8,887 nucleotides of DNA from Armatimonadota bacterium (GTDB taxonomy: Bacteria > Armatimonadota > Fimbriimonadia > Fimbriimonadales > ATM1): positions 1 to 8,887 of the forward strand of contig RFHN01000005.1 in assembly GCA_003695835.1 (NCBI GenBank), read 5' to 3'. Of the stretch, positions 7,005 to 8,887 are shown piece after piece. The position numbers were made by a program, and so were the translations under genes. Each line of letters starts with the position of its first letter. Positions within the stretch are counted from its first letter, which is position 1. The notes beneath the pieces are model-generated. The model was not told the DNA's origin. It did no database searches and saw nothing but the letters and a program-made list of their open reading frames with translations.

Positions 7005-7007
7005 AAT
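7002..7007 (+). promoter_or_regulatory. Possible internal -10 box (TAAAAT) before the TPR gene
   Basis: TAAAAT (5 of 6 matches to TATAAT) begins on the dtd stop codon and ends 10 bases before the ATG at 7018, predicting a 5' leader of only a few bases. No SD precedes this ATG, unlike the next gene (ferredoxin). No clear -35 is seen. It may equally be a chance A/T run at a stop codon. Confidence 0.35.
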
Positions 7008-7017
7008 ACGGACACGC

Positions 7018-7812
7018 ATGGCCGCGGAGAAAAACCCAAAGAAGTCCCGAGAGCGCGATCCGGAGCCCAAGACGGCTGCGGAGAGCATCGCCCTTGGCGA
7101 CCAATACCGCCGCCAGGGCAAGATGGACGAGGCCGTTCGCTACTACAAGAAAGCAGTCCAACAAGACGGCGACGACCCAACTCCCCGCATGCGGCTCGCC
7201 GAAGCGTACGAGGACCGAGAGCAGAACGCGAAAGCGGCGGAACAGTATGAGAAGCTGCTCAAAAAGCATCAGGAATTCGCAGAAGCGCACATCGGACTCG
7301 CGGACGTGTATCGGCGGTTCGGCAAACACAAGGCCGCCATTCTCCGCCTTCGCCGCGCGTGCGAGCTGGAGCCTGACAACGCGTTCTATTGGTTCCGCTT
7401 AGCCGAAGCGTGCGCCGCCGCCGGAAGAAAGAGGGAAGCGATCGAACCGGCAACCAGGGCCGCTATGACCGACCCCGAAGACCCCTTCTATCACAGCTGG
7501 CTCGGCGAACTGCTCCTCAGCCTCGGGGAAGCGGAGGACGCAGTCGTTTGTCTCTCGCGAGCCATCGAGCTTGACCAGACGGACGCGCGCCTGTACGTAA
7601 AGCTTGCCGCCGCGTATTGCGCAATCGAACAATACGAGCAGGCAAGAGAGCCGATCGAGCGGGCCTCGACACTCTCGCCGAACAGCGACCTCATCCTGGC
7701 GATGAAGTGCGATATCCTGGCGCTCTGCGGCGCCGACGCACCACCTACGCCGATCCTCGACTCGTACGACCAAGAAGAACTGCGCCGGTGGAGGCAAACC
7801 GCTGGCATTTAG
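7018..7812 (+). CDS. Cytoplasmic tetratricopeptide repeat (TPR) protein, partner unknown
   Basis: A 264-residue protein made almost wholly of six consecutive 34-residue TPR units, about residues 20-223. The register is exact: the conserved Leu of helix A recurs at 60, 94, 128, 162 and 196, with typical unit ends such as ELEPDN (116-121) and ELDQTD (184-189). A short, highly charged Lys/Arg/Glu N-terminus (1-19) precedes the repeats, and a capping helix plus an acidic-to-basic tail follows. There is no signal peptide or membrane segment, so it is probably a cytoplasmic protein-protein scaffold. TPR units do not by themselves show the partner. It lies 13 bases after dtd and ends 9 bases before the ferredoxin start, whose SD overlaps its stop codon, so the ferredoxin is the closest candidate for shared function. 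Confidence 0.85.
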   Translation: MAAEKNPKKSRERDPEPKTAAESIALGDQYRRQGKMDEAVRYYKKAVQQDGDDPTPRMRLAEAYEDREQNAKAAEQYEKLLKKHQEFAEAHIGLADVYRRFGKHKAAILRLRRACELEPDNAFYWFRLAEACAAAGRKREAIEPATRAAMTDPEDPFYHSWLGELLLSLGEAEDAVVCLSRAIELDQTDARLYVKLAAAYCAIEQYEQAREPIERASTLSPNSDLILAMKCDILALCGADAPPTPILDSYDQEELRRWRQTAGI

Positions 7813-7816
7813 GAGG
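7811..7816 (+). promoter_or_regulatory. Shine-Dalgarno of the ferredoxin gene, overlapping the TPR stop codon
   Basis: AGGAGG uses two bases of the TPR stop (TAG, 7810-7812) and ends 5 bases before the ATG at 7822. This is a strong site and an indication of co-translation on one message. Confidence 0.75.
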
Positions 7817-7821
7817 GAAAG

Positions 7822-8064
7822 ATGGAAAGAAAGATCGGAGACTTGACCGTATCGATTGACCGCGATCTCTGCATCGGCAGTGGGAACTGCGTGAAGATCG
7901 CCCCCGAGGTTTTCGTTCTGGATGAAACCTCGACCACCGCGTTCCGAGACGGGGAGCTCTCTTGCGACCGTGACCGGCTGATCGAAGCCTGTCGCGTCTG
8001 CCCGACCAACGCCCTACGCTGCGTGGATGACACCGGCAACACTCTCGCCCCCGAAGAAGGTTAG
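7822..8064 (+). CDS. Small single-cluster ferredoxin
   Basis: An 80-residue acidic electron carrier. The N-terminal cluster loop is C17-IGS-GN-C23 followed by VKIAPEVF, the pattern of one-cluster ferredoxins of the Fer4_13 kind (for example those that feed cytochromes P450). The position that would hold the second Cys of a CxxCxxC motif is S20, which often goes with a [3Fe-4S] cluster. The last ligand lies in CRVCPTNAL (57-65), most likely C60 before Pro, with C57 close by. Two further Cys (C48, C67) are not part of the standard pattern. No P450, reductase or oxidoreductase partner is encoded in the window, so its role is open. Start supported by a strong SD. Confidence 0.88.
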   Translation: MERKIGDLTVSIDRDLCIGSGNCVKIAPEVFVLDETSTTAFRDGELSCDRDRLIEACRVCPTNALRCVDDTGNTLAPEEG

Positions 8065-8077
8065 CCAGCCGCGACGG

Positions 8078-8608
8078 ATGAATCGCTGTTCGTTTGACCG
8101 AAACCTGACGCTCGGTTGCGCTGTCACCCAATACGCTGAGTTCGTGCGGTCGTTTGCAAGCGCGGTGATTTCGATCGTGGATTCGGGTCGAGCACGTCCA
8201 GAAGAAGTTGCAACCCTTGTCCCGTCGTCGCGGGAGGCTTTTGGTCTACCGGTGGTCACCCCGGCTGGTCTGATTTTGTTGGCTCGAAGTGGGTTCTTCA
8301 CAGGTTACGACGAGGTCCTACTCTCGGCGCAGGAAGTCCCGACGGGGCCTCCGTTCCTCAGGGAGACAGCCCACGCGACCACCGGGATAGCGGTAGGGCC
8401 GAACGACTACCTTGCAGAGCACATGCCAAATGGCGCAGATTGCACTCTTGACAGCCTAGCCTCCGCCGGGTATGAGTTCGACGAGCTGGCTTGGATCATG
8501 ACCTCGGAGTACGGCGTCTGCCTTGGCGACGGCGGCGGGTTGCTGTCGATATACTCGCATGAGTTCCGTCCGCCTTGGGTTTCAGCACGTCCCTCAAGCC
8601 GCACTTGA
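8078..8608 (+). CDS. Unrecognised 176-residue protein
   Basis: I do not recognise this family. The ATG at 8078 was chosen because it is the first start after the ferredoxin stop (13-base gap); an in-frame ATG at 8027 would overlap the ferredoxin and adds a Pro/Lys-rich, unlikely N-terminus. An AAGAAGG run lies too far away (about 17 bases) to be a good SD. The protein is acidic and probably soluble, with no signal peptide or long membrane segment. It has a Gly-rich loop GVCLGDGGG (146-154) next to an aromatic/acidic block, and four scattered Cys (4, 14, 122, 148). The frame is open over 580 bases and reads as plausible protein. Third positions look more T-rich than in rel or kdsB, which may mean weaker expression or more recent arrival. 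Confidence 0.6.
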   Translation: MNRCSFDRNLTLGCAVTQYAEFVRSFASAVISIVDSGRARPEEVATLVPSSREAFGLPVVTPAGLILLARSGFFTGYDEVLLSAQEVPTGPPFLRETAHATTGIAVGPNDYLAEHMPNGADCTLDSLASAGYEFDELAWIMTSEYGVCLGDGGGLLSIYSHEFRPPWVSARPSSRT

Positions 8609-8611
8609 TAG

Positions 8612-8625
8612 CGCACAAACGTGCG
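8612..8625 (+). other. Small hairpin just after the gene run; weak terminator candidate
   Basis: CGCAC-AAAC-GTGCG forms a 5-bp stem with a 4-base loop, 3 bases after the stop of the 176-residue protein. No T-run follows, so it is not a classical intrinsic terminator. The remainder of the gap (8626-8709) shows no gene that I can support. Confidence 0.25.
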
Positions 8626-8709
8626 TCGTGTGGAGAACCCGCTGCGGAAAACCCTAGGCCTTCCAGAGCGTGTCGTGTACTAATATGAAGCGGGGGCATG
8701 CGCCATCCG

Positions 8710-8718
8710 TGATAGGTT
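8710..8718 (+). promoter_or_regulatory. Putative extended -10 box (TGATAGGTT) before the secreted-protein gene
   Basis: TGA-TAGGTT (TGN plus TANNNT) ends 7 bases before the ATG at 8726, the same leaderless spacing as at 2307-2348. No SD is evident. A rival -10, TAATAT at 8681-8686, would give a leader of roughly 30 bases. Confidence 0.4.
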
Positions 8719-8725
8719 TGAGACA

Positions 8726-8887
8726 ATGAAACGAAGTTGCTTGGAGCTTGCCACTCTTGTTTGCGCCGTGCTGGTGGTGCAGGCGAACACCGGTTATGCT
8801 GCAAGTGTGTGGTTGAAGAGCCTTGCGCAGCCTCCTCCCTATCAGGGATGGGAATACACTACGACAAGCGCTCTGCAGGCGATAAAA
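8726..8887 (+). CDS. N-terminal start of a secreted protein (3' truncated by window end)
   Basis: 54 codons are open from ATG to the last base. The N-terminus is a good Sec signal peptide: K2-R3, a hydrophobic core (about residues 8-20: LATLVCAVLVVQA) and a cleavage site after G-Y-A (23-25) or A26. The visible mature part begins SVWLKSLAQPPPYQGWEY. A W-L...P...Y-x-G pattern after a signal peptide recalls periplasmic LolA/RseB-like folds, but this is too little sequence for a call. The gene follows a 117-base gap, so it probably has its own promoter. Confidence 0.6.
   Translation, partial: MKRSCLELATLVCAVLVVQANTGYAASVWLKSLAQPPPYQGWEYTTTSALQAIK

Noticed and set aside
8612..8625. Hairpin as a true rho-independent terminator
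   Set aside because: The stem has only 5 bp and no T-run follows; kept only as a weak structural note.
8685..8729. 14-codon frame ending in an ATGA overlap with the secreted-protein start (possible leader peptide)
   Set aside because: Its ATG overlaps the TAATAT box, it has no SD, and no repeated regulatory codons or attenuator hairpin are seen. Chance is the simpler reading.
1..8887. CRISPR arrays, tRNA or rRNA genes, insertion sequences, phage or defence genes
   Set aside because: No regularly spaced repeats, RNA-gene signatures, transposase or integrase motifs, or terminal inverted repeats were seen on either strand by eye.

Overview
The window is a gene-dense, GC-rich (about 60% by eye) piece of bacterial chromosome carrying mostly housekeeping genes. 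A kdsB gene (CMP-Kdo synthesis) implies an LPS-type outer membrane, so the host is probably a diderm. A Tat-exported GH109/Gfo-Idh-MocA protein, a DinB-like protein and several start codons without a Shine-Dalgarno (SD) sequence recall Armatimonadota (Fimbriimonadia-like), with Acidobacteriota or Planctomycetota as alternatives. The taxon is inferred from gene style only. No rRNA or tRNA gene, CRISPR array, insertion sequence or phage gene was seen.

Left part (1-2299): the C-terminal end of an SMC chromosome-condensation ATPase enters from the left edge and runs rightward. It converges on a minus-strand gene for a Tat-exported GH109-like protein. The two coding regions overlap by 8 bases, so each stop codon lies inside the other gene.

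Middle (2300-8608): a 48-base divergent promoter region (2300-2347) separates the GH109 gene from a tightly packed rightward run of eight genes. In order these are a DinB-like protein, kdsB, an exported beta-propeller-like protein, the bifunctional (p)ppGpp enzyme rel, dtd (D-aminoacyl-tRNA deacylase), a six-repeat TPR protein, a one-cluster ferredoxin and an unrecognised 176-residue protein. Gaps run from -4 to +13 bases, with GTGA stop/start overlaps at kdsB/propeller and rel/dtd. This looks like one operon, possibly with an internal promoter before the TPR gene. Rel and Dtd both concern translation stress and quality control, and rel-dtd adjacency is known from Bacillus. KdsB serves the outer membrane. 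I see no single pathway linking all eight.

Right edge (8609-8887): a 117-base gap with a weak hairpin and a promoter-like element, then the start of a secreted protein (signal peptide visible) cut off by the window end.

The most interesting signals are small. Four genes lacking a convincing SD have TANNNT -10-like boxes 6-10 bases before the start codon, which suggests leaderless transcripts. The Rel synthetase has L-F-Y-D where the family normally has RxKD or ExDD. The GH109-like protein has lost the usual Gfo/Idh/MocA catalytic lysine. I found no convincing new multi-gene system.
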